From Candidatus Omnitrophota bacterium (GTDB lineage Bacteria > Omnitrophota > 4484-213), in NCBI GenBank assembly GCA_030639955.1, contig DAOWKH010000083.1:1-5236 (forward strand): DNA of 5,236 nt. Direction: 5' to 3'. The notes beneath the pieces are model-generated. The model was given only the letters and a program-made list of their open reading frames with translations, was not told the DNA's origin and did no database searches. Numbering within the stretch: position 1 is the stretch's first letter; each line of letters opens with the position of its first letter. The translations under genes were made by a program, and so were the position numbers. Of this stretch, positions 1 through 5,221 are shown in pieces.

Positions 1-1505
1 AAAGTCAATCCTTTGGCTTTATCCAGATTGATAATAGCGATATTGTAATCAATCAATGCCTTTATATAATCAAGTTCTGTTTGGACTAATCTATCCTGAT
101 AATCAAGCATATCGTGGGTGCTAACCTCTCCGCCAACATATCTCTCTTTTTGCGCCTCGTAGTTCTCCGCTTCCTTTTCTTTAGAAAGTTTAGCGGCTAA
201 AACCTGTCGATATTGAATATCTACTTCTCTTACCTTATTCCTTACTTCTAAAATAATGTTCTGCTCCGATCTTTTAAAAGCAAGCAATGCTTGAACCTTT
301 TCTAACTTTCGCTGGTCATATTTTGCCCGCTCGCCTCCGCCCCAGGGAATACTGATTTCAATACCAACACTCCAATCTTCATAATCTGAATCAACCTTAT
401 TTACAGCGTCCTTATAATCTTCACCTAAACCATTTAATCCAAAACTGCCTATTAAATCTACAGTTGGGTAAAGCGCATTTTTTGCTGTTTTTATTTTAAT
501 ATCGCGGTTTTTTAAATCTATCTTTGCGGCTTGATAATCAGGCCTAAACTCAAAGGCGTCGTTTAAACTTTCTGTCAAATTTACTTCTTGAACTTCAAAT
601 CTTGGCTCATCGATCAATTCTAATTTGACATTCCAAATTTGGGGGTCATCCACCAGACCGGTAACTAACTTTAACTCATCTTCTGCTTTTTTAAGCTCGG
701 ACTCTGCAGAAAGCAAGGCCTTTTTTCTCTGGGCGGTTGCAGTTTCTGTTTCTAATAAATCCACTGAACTCACTAATCCTTTGGCATATCGGGCTTTATT
801 TATTTCTAATAAGTCCTCGGCGCGTTGCAAAGATAACTCTGCTATAGAATAATTTTTTAGGCAATAAATATAATTATAATAAGCAATCTTGGTTTTGCTT
901 ATAATTTCCATAACCGTATCTTTAAAACTCTCTTCTGATTCCTGTTTATTGTTCTGGGCAATGATAATATCGGCACGATTAACAAGTATTCCAAAGTCCC
1001 TAAAAAGCGGCTGGGTTACGGTGAGCTTTGGCTCTGCAGTATAATATGGATTGGGGCTTTGAGTAGTTAGGTTGCTCTTATACCTTTTGTTCAAAAAATC
1101 TATGTCATACTCAGTGCCGGTTATTAACTTCCCGGATACGCCGGCATTAAACTCCGTGTCCTCTGTTTCCAAAATCTCCGGATGGGCAGTGCTGGTAGAT
1201 TTCTTGGTATTATTACGTAACGTCCAATCAGCGCTAAATGTAGGCTCAAAATCTGCTCTGGCTATTCTCATATCCTCTTCTTGCAATCTTGGTTCAATGC
1301 GTTCTATCTTAATCTCTGAGTTGTTCTTTAAGGCATAAGCAATACAGTCAACCAAGCCAATTCTTAAAACCTTTTTGCTTTTTGCCGACTCTATAAAGGC
1401 CTCTTTGCTGAACTCCTGGGCGTAGCAAGTAGCAAATAGCAAGTAGCAAATAGCAAGAAATAAAACAAAGCTTGCGGCGTGTAGCGTGTAGCGTGTAGCT
1501 TTCAT
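1..1505 (-). CDS. TolC-family outer membrane efflux protein, C-terminus cut by window edge
   Basis: Proteins of this family form trimeric channels across the outer membrane and periplasm, serving RND or ABC exporters and type I secretion. The minus frame is open for 501 codons to the left edge with no stop. Residues 1-29 are a signal peptide: K2 and R5, a hydrophobic core to about residue 26, and a likely cleavage after A29 (CYA|QE). Two helical OEP repeats follow. The first begins near residue 50 with IAYALKNNSEIKIERIEP. The second carries FRPDYQAAK at 320-328, then YPTVDLIGSFG, and ends with ALIDYNIAIINLDKAKG, typical of the last OEP helix, so only a short tail is missing. ATG at 1505 is chosen because it precedes the signal peptide and sits right after a promoter; no Shine-Dalgarno is visible. 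Much of the signal peptide is encoded by heptamer repeats. The exporter partner is not in the window, so the substrate is unknown. The family call is firm. Confidence 0.93.
   Translation of the reverse strand, partial: MKATRYTLHAASFVLFLAICYLLFATCYAQEFSKEAFIESAKSKKVLRIGLVDCIAYALKNNSEIKIERIEPRLQEEDMRIARADFEPTFSADWTLRNNTKKSTSTAHPEILETEDTEFNAGVSGKLITGTEYDIDFLNKRYKSNLTTQSPNPYYTAEPKLTVTQPLFRDFGILVNRADIIIAQNNKQESEESFKDTVMEIISKTKIAYYNYIYCLKNYSIAELSLQRAEDLLEINKARYAKGLVSSVDLLETETATAQRKKALLSAESELKKAEDELKLVTGLVDDPQIWNVKLELIDEPRFEVQEVNLTESLNDAFEFRPDYQAAKIDLKNRDIKIKTAKNALYPTVDLIGSFGLNGLGEDYKDAVNKVDSDYEDWSVGIEISIPWGGGERAKYDQRKLEKVQALLAFKRSEQNIILEVRNKVREVDIQYRQVLAAKLSKEKEAENYEAQKERYVGGEVSTHDMLDYQDRLVQTELDYIKALIDYNIAIINLDKAKGLT
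1422..1456 (-). repeat. Heptamer array, five copies, in the tolC signal peptide
   Basis: Five head-to-tail copies of RTAGCAA on the plus strand (R = G,G,A,G,A), read as TTGCTAY in the gene. It encodes part of the signal peptide's hydrophobic core (around residues 17-28, cyclic heptapeptide LLFATCY). The sense direction has no stop in any frame; the antisense contains TAG. Confidence 0.92.
1477..1499 (-). repeat. Heptamer array, 3.3 copies, at the tolC N-terminus
   Basis: Three perfect copies of GCGTGTA plus two bases on the plus strand (TACACGC in the gene sense), covering about residues 3-10, including R5 of the charged n-region. It lies 20 bp from the second array and has a different unit sequence. 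Antisense reading would give TAG. Confidence 0.9.
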
Positions 1506-1512
1506 TGTTTTA

Positions 1513-1541
1513 AATATACTACTCTTTTTTGATTTTGTCAA
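1513..1541 (-). promoter_or_regulatory. Sigma70-type promoter of tolC, predicted leaderless
   Basis: On the minus strand a perfect -35 TTGACA (1541-1536) is followed after 17 bp by -10 TATATT (1518-1513). Only 7 bases (TAAAACA) separate the -10 from the ATG at 1505, so transcription should begin at or next to the start codon. No Shine-Dalgarno lies in this gap. The boxes are seen directly; use as a promoter and leaderless translation are inferred. Confidence 0.8.
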
Positions 1542-1577
1542 AGGGGGAGAGAGCTGAAACTTTGTTTTTTGGCGGAC

Positions 1578-1606
1578 TTTACAATATCTATCTTTTAGAT
1601 TATAAT
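1578..1606 (+). promoter_or_regulatory. Sigma70-type promoter for the rightward unit
   Basis: TTTACA at 1578-1583 and a perfect TATAAT at 1601-1606 are separated by 17 bp. The predicted start near 1613 leaves about 33 bases before the short ORF at 1646 and about 130 before the phosphatase start. It lies back-to-back with the tolC promoter, the two -35 boxes being 36 bp apart. No operator palindrome is evident between them. It probably drives the remnant ORF, the phosphatase and leuS together. Confidence 0.8.
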
Positions 1607-1645
1607 ACAGAAGGTCAAAAGGGCATTATTACCCCAAGTTAAGAT

Positions 1646-1738
1646 ATGCAAACTTATTTAGACTGTCTCCCTTGTTTTTTAAAACAGGCATTGGAAACGG
1701 CAAGAATTGCTGGCGTAGATGATAAAAACAGGAGATAA
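1646..1738 (+). pseudogene. Truncated N-terminus of a DUF89 (ARMT1-like) damage-control phosphatase; possible leader ORF
   Basis: ATG at 1646 opens 30 codons ending in TAA at 1736. The peptide starts MQTYLDCLPCFLKQALETAR, which matches the N-terminus of DUF89 proteins as I remember it: M-x-x-Y-x-D-C-x-P-C-F-x-x-Q-A-L-x-x-A-R. Family members are metal-dependent phosphatases of roughly 280 or more residues, so nearly all of the catalytic domain is absent. No continuation is seen in other frames, because the phosphatase gene begins 4 bases after the stop. No good Shine-Dalgarno precedes the ATG. The Shine-Dalgarno of the next gene lies inside this ORF, so translation of it could influence phosphatase expression. 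It may be a decayed remnant of a former DUF89-IMPase neighbourhood, or a retained leader peptide. Confidence 0.66.
1730..1734 (+). promoter_or_regulatory. Ribosome binding site deciding the phosphatase start
   Basis: AGGAG at 1730-1734 lies 8 bases before ATG at 1743. The alternative upstream ATG at 1719 has no Shine-Dalgarno and would add eight residues (MIKTGDKE) unlike the family. The site overlaps the last codons of the short DUF89-like ORF, which suggests translational coupling. Confidence 0.85.
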
Positions 1739-1742
1739 AGAA

Positions 1743-2549
1743 ATGGATATTAAAGGCAGAAAAAAAATAGCTATTGAAGCGGCTAAACAAACAGGGAAAT
1801 TATTAAAAGACAATTTTGGCAAATCTCTGAACATCGAGGGCAAAAAGGATAAAAGTTTGGTTACTAATATTGACCTTGAAGCCGAAAAGGCAATTATTCG
1901 ATTAATTAAACAGAATTGCCCCCAGGATGGCATTCTGTCTGAAGAAAGCCAGGAACAACCCTCCAGTTCTGACTATAAATGGGTAATTGATCCTCTGGAT
2001 GGCACGCATAATTATATTCACAAAATAGATATCTTTGGTGTCTCCATTGCCCTGGCATTTAAAGAAGAGGTTATTTTGGGTGTTATTTACATTCCGCTTT
2101 CTGATGAATTATATCTTGCCAAAAAAAACGAGGGGGCTTATCTTAACCAAAAAAGAATAAACGTCTCTGCAAGAAATCTGAGCGAGGCAACCCTAATTTT
2201 TGATAGTAGTATCCGCTATCAGAAAAAACCTATGCTCGCCTGTCTGGATAGAGTAGCCGATGAGGTCTTTAACATCCGAATGTTTGGCTCCACTGCCCGC
2301 GCTCTCACTTATATCGCTGAAGGCAGGGCAGATTTAGAGATAGAATACAACGATAAGGTCTGGGACTTTGCCGCCGGGCTTCTGTTGATAGAAGAAGCTG
2401 GGGGCAAGGTTACTGATCTGCAAGGAAGAAAATGGGATCTTAACTCGCAGGGCTATGTAGCTTCAAATAAAATAGTGCATGAGCAAATTTTGGAGATAAT
2501 AAAGGCAGAGAACCCGCCTACGCTAAAGCTTCGGCGGGCAGGCAGATGA
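1743..2549 (+). CDS. Inositol monophosphatase family protein (SuhB-like)
   Basis: A Mg2+-dependent sugar-phosphate phosphatase of the IMPase/FIG superfamily, cytoplasmic. With the start at 1743 it has 268 residues, the usual size. Metal and catalytic motifs are intact: TNIDLEAE at 41-48 with D44, LSEES at 65-69 with E67/E68, DPLDGT at 83-88 with D83, D86 and T88, and WDFAAG at 207-212 with D208. EEAGG at 217-221 completes the C-terminal signature. Family members hydrolyse inositol-1-phosphate, histidinol phosphate, fructose-1,6-bisphosphate or PAP, and the motifs alone do not settle which. The natural protein appears to end near residue 256; residues 258-268 (PPTLKLRRAGR) are encoded by a GC-rich palindromic repeat. 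The stop overlaps the leuS start as ATGA, implying coupled translation. The start is fixed by AGGAG 8 bases upstream. The family is certain; the substrate is not. Confidence 0.95.
   Translation: MDIKGRKKIAIEAAKQTGKLLKDNFGKSLNIEGKKDKSLVTNIDLEAEKAIIRLIKQNCPQDGILSEESQEQPSSSDYKWVIDPLDGTHNYIHKIDIFGVSIALAFKEEVILGVIYIPLSDELYLAKKNEGAYLNQKRINVSARNLSEATLIFDSSIRYQKKPMLACLDRVADEVFNIRMFGSTARALTYIAEGRADLEIEYNDKVWDFAAGLLLIEEAGGKVTDLQGRKWDLNSQGYVASNKIVHEQILEIIKAENPPTLKLRRAGR
2513..2538 (+). repeat. GC-rich palindromic element at the phosphatase/leuS junction
   Basis: CCCGCC (2513-2518) and GGCGGG (2533-2538) form a perfect 6-bp stem around a 14-base centre that contains AAGCTT. It encodes most of the phosphatase's C-terminal tail and ends eight bases before the leuS ATG. 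I recall similar CGCTAAAGCTTCGGCGGGC elements scattered through candidate-phylum genomes, but this was not checked. There is no U-tract, so it is not a classical terminator. Confidence 0.8.
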
Positions 2550-5062
2550 CAGAAGACAGAAGACAGATCGAAAAACATTGGCAGGATTACTGGGATAAAA
2601 TTAAACTCTTCGAGCCGGATTTAAAAAATTACAGGCATAAATACTATTGTCTGATGATGTTCCCTTATCCCTCGGCGGCCTTGCATATCGGGCATATGCG
2701 CAATTACATCCTCGGGGATACCCTCGCCCGCTATAAAATGATGCAGGGGTTTAATCTATTTACACCGATGGGCTGGGATGCCTTTGGCTTGCCGGCAGAG
2801 AATGCGGCCATAAAGGATAATATCCATCCAACAAAATCCACGGCAAAAAATATTGCTACAATGAAAAAACAACTCCGACAATGGGGCGTGGGTTATGCCT
2901 GGAGCAAAGAAATAAATTCTTGTTCGCCCGAGTATTACAAATGGACGCAATGGCTCTTTCTCCAGCTGTATAAAAAAGGATTTGCCTACCGCAAAAAGGC
3001 AAAGGTGAACTTCTGCCCCTCTTGCCAAACAGTATTAGCTAATGAGCAGGTAATTGAGGGAAAATGCGAGCGTTGTGAGGCAAATATAGAACAGAAGGAT
3101 TTAGAACAGTGGTTTTTAAAAACCACTGCCTATGCCCAGCGGCTCCTTGAGGACTTGGATACGCTCACTAAATGGCCTGAGAAGGTCAAAATAATGCAAA
3201 GAAACTGGATTGGCAGAAGCGAAGGCGACGAAGTCGCCTTCGCAGTCAACAGCCAACAGCCAACAGTCAACAGTTCAAATCAAAACCCAAAATTTATTAA
3301 AGTATTTACTACTCGTCCGGATACGCTCTTTGGGTGCACCTATTTAGCTATCTCAATAGAACACCCGTTCGTCACTTCGCTCCTCAAAATCAAAAATCAA
3401 AAATCAAAAATCAAAAATGCTGAAGAAATTGAAAAATACATTAAAGAAATAAAAAAACAAGGCATTTCTACTCGCGATAATATCGCTAAGGAAAAAACCG
3501 GCGTTGAAATAAAAGGGATAAAGGTAATCAACCCGGTAAATAACCAAGAAATCCCAATCTGGGTTGTCGATTATGTGCTGATGGAATACGGCTCAGGAGC
3601 AATAATGGCTGTCCCGGCTCACGACCAGCGTGACTTTGAATTCGCTCAAAAATATAATCTGCCTATCAAACAAGTGATAACGTCGCCAAGCGCCAAGCGC
3701 CAAGCGCCAAGCGCCAAGCGAGCCTACGAGAGTGAAGGAGTTTTGATAAATTCAGGAAAGTATAATGACCTAAACAGCCAAGAAGCAAAAGAGAAAATCA
3801 CTGCTGACTTAAAAAAAAAGGGTTTGGCGCAAAAAAGGGTCCTCTATCGCCTGCGCGATTGGCTGATTTCCCGCCAGCGATATTGGGGTACGCCTATTCC
3901 TATCATTCACTGCCCGAAATGCGGAACTGGGCCTGTTCCCGAAAAAGACCTCCCGGTAGTTCTTCCCCAAGATGTAGATTTTAAGCCCGGAGGCGAATCC
4001 CCTTTGAAAAAAAACAGAAATTTTATCCAGACCACCTGCCCGAAATGCGGCTCTTCGGCCCAGCGGGAAGCAGACACAATGGACACCTTTATTGACTCCT
4101 CGTGGTATTATCTAAGATACCTTTCTCCTCGGGACAAAAAAAATGCCTTTGACAGTTCGTTAGTAAACCGCTGGCTGCCGGTTGATCAATACATCGGTGG
4201 TGTAGAGCATGCTATTATGCATCTTCTTTACGCTCGTTTTATTAGCAAGTTCCTTTACGACCATAAACTAATCAATTTTAAAGAACCTTTTGCTTCTCTG
4301 TTCACTCAGGGAATGGTAATCAAAGATGGTTTGAAGATGTCCAAATCAAAAGGCAATGTCGTCTATCCTGACACCTTGATTGAGAAATATGGCGCCGACG
4401 CAGTGCGGCTTTATATCCTGTTTATTGCCCCGCCGGACAAGGATGTAGAATGGAATAGTAAAGGGGTAGAAGGAATGAAAAAATTCCTGAAGAGGGTAGA
4501 AAAACTCGGTTATCGGTTATCGGTTATCGGTTATCGGGCGCAAACCGCAAACCGCAAACCGCAAACCGACAGAGAACTCCAGAGGAAGATTCATCAGACG
4601 ATTAAGAAGGTAAGCGAGGATATGGAGAGATTCCACTTTAATACCGTTATTAGTTCAATTATGGAATTGGTGAACTCCGCAACCCGCCCGCCTAGCCGAG
4701 CTGGCGAGGCTGACAACCCGCAACCCGCAACCCGCAACCCGCTAGAAGTAATTATCTTATTACTTTCTCCTTTTGCTCCCCATTTCTGTGAAGAAATTTG
4801 GCAGAATGTGCTCAAAAACAAAGGGAGCGTCTTCAAACACCCCTGGCCAAGATATAATTCTCAATTTATCCAAGGAGAAAAGGCGTTAATCATTGTGCAA
4901 GTAAACGGCAAGCTGCGAGCAAAGATAGAAGCGGAAAGGGATATTCCGGAGAAAGAGCTAAAAGAGCTCGTTTTGAAAGAGGAGCAGCTAAAAAAATGGC
5001 TTACTAAACCGATAAAAAGATTTATCGTTGTACCTAATCAGGTGGTAAATGTGGTAATGTAA
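2546..5062 (+). CDS. leuS: Leucyl-tRNA synthetase, bacterial type
   Basis: A class I aminoacyl-tRNA synthetase that charges tRNA-Leu with leucine in the cytoplasm. It has 838 residues against about 860 in E. coli. In order: HIGH at 47-50; WDAFGLPAE at 77-85; a zinc site CPSC at 157-160 with CERC at 174-177; the CP1 editing domain with TTRPDTLFG (255-263) and HDQRD carrying D360, equivalent to the E. coli editing aspartate; SRQRYWG at 442-448; a second cysteine pair CPKC at 456-459 and 498-501, encoded by the same 14 bases twice; KMSKS at 597-601; an anticodon-binding domain from about 676; and a C-terminal domain with VQVNGKL at 784-790. All catalytic and editing motifs are intact. Seven heptamer arrays lie in frame at the N-terminus and in loops. 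ATG at 2546 overlaps the upstream stop, has only a weak GGCAGG in place of a Shine-Dalgarno, and is the only start that keeps the conserved N-terminus. It is probably cotranscribed with the phosphatase. Confidence 0.98.
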   Translation: MTEDRRQIEKHWQDYWDKIKLFEPDLKNYRHKYYCLMMFPYPSAALHIGHMRNYILGDTLARYKMMQGFNLFTPMGWDAFGLPAENAAIKDNIHPTKSTAKNIATMKKQLRQWGVGYAWSKEINSCSPEYYKWTQWLFLQLYKKGFAYRKKAKVNFCPSCQTVLANEQVIEGKCERCEANIEQKDLEQWFLKTTAYAQRLLEDLDTLTKWPEKVKIMQRNWIGRSEGDEVAFAVNSQQPTVNSSNQNPKFIKVFTTRPDTLFGCTYLAISIEHPFVTSLLKIKNQKSKIKNAEEIEKYIKEIKKQGISTRDNIAKEKTGVEIKGIKVINPVNNQEIPIWVVDYVLMEYGSGAIMAVPAHDQRDFEFAQKYNLPIKQVITSPSAKRQAPSAKRAYESEGVLINSGKYNDLNSQEAKEKITADLKKKGLAQKRVLYRLRDWLISRQRYWGTPIPIIHCPKCGTGPVPEKDLPVVLPQDVDFKPGGESPLKKNRNFIQTTCPKCGSSAQREADTMDTFIDSSWYYLRYLSPRDKKNAFDSSLVNRWLPVDQYIGGVEHAIMHLLYARFISKFLYDHKLINFKEPFASLFTQGMVIKDGLKMSKSKGNVVYPDTLIEKYGADAVRLYILFIAPPDKDVEWNSKGVEGMKKFLKRVEKLGYRLSVIGYRAQTANRKPQTDRELQRKIHQTIKKVSEDMERFHFNTVISSIMELVNSATRPPSRAGEADNPQPATRNPLEVIILLLSPFAPHFCEEIWQNVLKNKGSVFKHPWPRYNSQFIQGEKALIIVQVNGKLRAKIEAERDIPEKELKELVLKEEQLKKWLTKPIKRFIVVPNQVVNVVM
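2549..2567 (+). repeat. Heptamer array at the 5' end of leuS
   Basis: ACAGAAG twice (2549-2555, 2556-2562) followed by ACAGA. A degenerate copy (GCAGATG, 2542-2548) contains the leuS start codon itself. It encodes TEDRRQ ahead of the conserved IEKHWQ of LeuRS. The array begins 10 bases after the palindrome at 2513-2538. Confidence 0.8.
3219..3243 (+). repeat. Perfect hairpin inside leuS, abutting a heptamer array
   Basis: Two perfect 11-base arms (GCGAAGGCGAC and GTCGCCTTCGC) flank a 3-base loop GAA. The last base is the first base of the next heptamer array. The encoded SEGDEVAF is plausible native LeuRS sequence (after NWIGR), so the palindrome may be partly coincidental, though it is GC-rich compared with its surroundings. 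Confidence 0.8.
3243..3274 (+). repeat. Heptamer array in leuS, at the entry to the editing domain
   Basis: 4.6 copies of CAGYCAA, with Y = T,C,C,T,T. It encodes about residues 233-243 (AVNSQQPTVNS) between the zinc/core region and the threonine-rich editing motif. There is no stop in any sense frame; antisense TTGACTG contains TGA. Confidence 0.9.
3385..3418 (+). repeat. Heptamer array in leuS, editing-domain loop
   Basis: A six-base partial copy followed by four perfect copies of CAAAAAT. It encodes the lysine-rich KIKNQKSKIKN (about residues 281-291) in a surface loop of CP1. Sense frames are open; antisense ATTTTTG units create TGA. Confidence 0.92.
3684..3720 (+). repeat. Heptamer array in leuS, after the editing aspartate
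   Basis: Five perfect copies of CGCCAAG plus two bases. It encodes SPSAKRQAPSAKR (residues 380-392), replacing a variable loop before the family-typical AYESEGVLINSGKY. It is the longest perfect array in the window. Confidence 0.94.
4507..4537 (+). repeat. Heptamer array in leuS, linker before the anticodon-binding domain
   Basis: Four perfect copies of CGGTTAT plus CGG. It encodes the cyclic unit GYRLSVI (about residues 655-665) after the catalytic core. Antisense ATAACCG units would contain TAA. A second, unrelated heptamer array starts three bases after it. Confidence 0.94.
4541..4568 (+). repeat. Second heptamer array in the leuS linker
   Basis: Four perfect copies of CAAACCG directly follow the CGGTTAT array. 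It encodes about residues 666-674 (QTANRKPQT), leading into the conserved DRELQRKIHQTIKK helix. Together the two arrays make a linker of about 20 residues. Confidence 0.94.
4680..4741 (+). repeat. Heptamer array interrupted by a hairpin, in the leuS anticodon-binding domain
   Basis: One copy of CAACCCG (4680-4686), then 27 bases, then four perfect copies (4714-4741). The interrupting segment contains a hairpin at 4690-4710: GCCTAGCC and GGCGAGGC around GAGCT, with one mismatch. The whole block is in frame, encoding TRPPSRAGEADNPQPATRNP in a variable loop before the conserved LLLSPFAPH. Confidence 0.9.
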
Positions 5063-5082
5063 ACTCTGAATGGACAAAATTA

Positions 5083-5110
5083 AATTTTCAATTTTCAATT
5101 TCTAATTTCC
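5083..5110 (+). repeat. AT-rich heptamer array downstream of leuS
   Basis: Four consecutive units drifting from AATTTTC (twice) to AATTTCT and AATTTCC, with degenerate copies continuing to about 5121. It is non-coding and starts 20 bases after the leuS stop. The period is the same as that of the arrays inside genes. Confidence 0.75.
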
Positions 5111-5127
5111 AATCAATTTCCAAGTCT

Positions 5128-5149
5128 TTAATTTTCAATTGAAAATTAA
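5128..5149. repeat. Perfect AT palindrome made of opposed heptamers
   Basis: A perfect 22-bp palindrome centred on CAATTG: AATTTTC on the left and its complement GAAAATT on the right. It marks where the orientation of the AT-rich repeat flips. Confidence 0.8.
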
Positions 5150-5160
5150 TTAAATGCCCG

Positions 5161-5187
5161 TCCTCCGCAGTAGCCTGCTACGGAGGA
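5161..5187. repeat. GC-rich hairpin downstream of leuS
   Basis: TCCTCCG (5161-5167) pairs perfectly with CGGAGGA (5181-5187). An alternative inner stem GTAG/CTAC closes a CCTG loop. It could slow or end leuS transcription, but A-rich sequence follows on the plus strand instead of a U-tract, so an intrinsic terminator is not supported. It resembles the other GC palindromes of the window. Confidence 0.75.
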
Positions 5188-5204
5188 TGGAAAAATTCAA
5201 TGAA

Positions 5205-5221
5205 TCCGCCAATTCGGCGGA
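5205..5221. repeat. Small GC hairpin at the right end
   Basis: TCCGCC and GGCGGA form a perfect 6-bp stem around AATTC. The core CCGCC/GGCGG is shared with the element at 2513-2538. It is followed by AATTGAAAATTA, an inverted copy of the AT heptamer that reaches the window edge. Confidence 0.7.

Noticed and set aside
625..1338. Plus-strand open frames at 625-852 and 1072-1338
   Set aside because: They lie opposite the TolC gene, show no family motifs, and their compositions are serine-rich antisense readings.
1419..1436. Lipoprotein signal at FATC in the TolC leader
   Set aside because: F at -3 and T at -1 do not fit a lipobox; CYA|QE is a better signal peptidase I site.
1719..1742. Upstream ATG as the phosphatase start
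   Set aside because: There is no Shine-Dalgarno before 1719, whereas AGGAG is ideally placed for ATG at 1743.
1679..1933. Minus-strand open frame opposite the phosphatase start
   Set aside because: It is antisense to the conserved IMPase N-terminus and the DUF89-like ORF, with no motif or ribosome binding site.
2756..3028. Minus-strand open frame within leuS, and a similar one at 4594-4836
   Set aside because: Both are antisense to conserved LeuRS sequence; the second is opened by stop-free heptamer arrays.
3684..3720. CRISPR-like array
   Set aside because: Units are 7 bp, contiguous and without spacers, and lie within an intact gene.
5161..5187. Rho-independent terminator of leuS
   Set aside because: The hairpin is followed by A-rich sequence on the plus strand and no U-tract.
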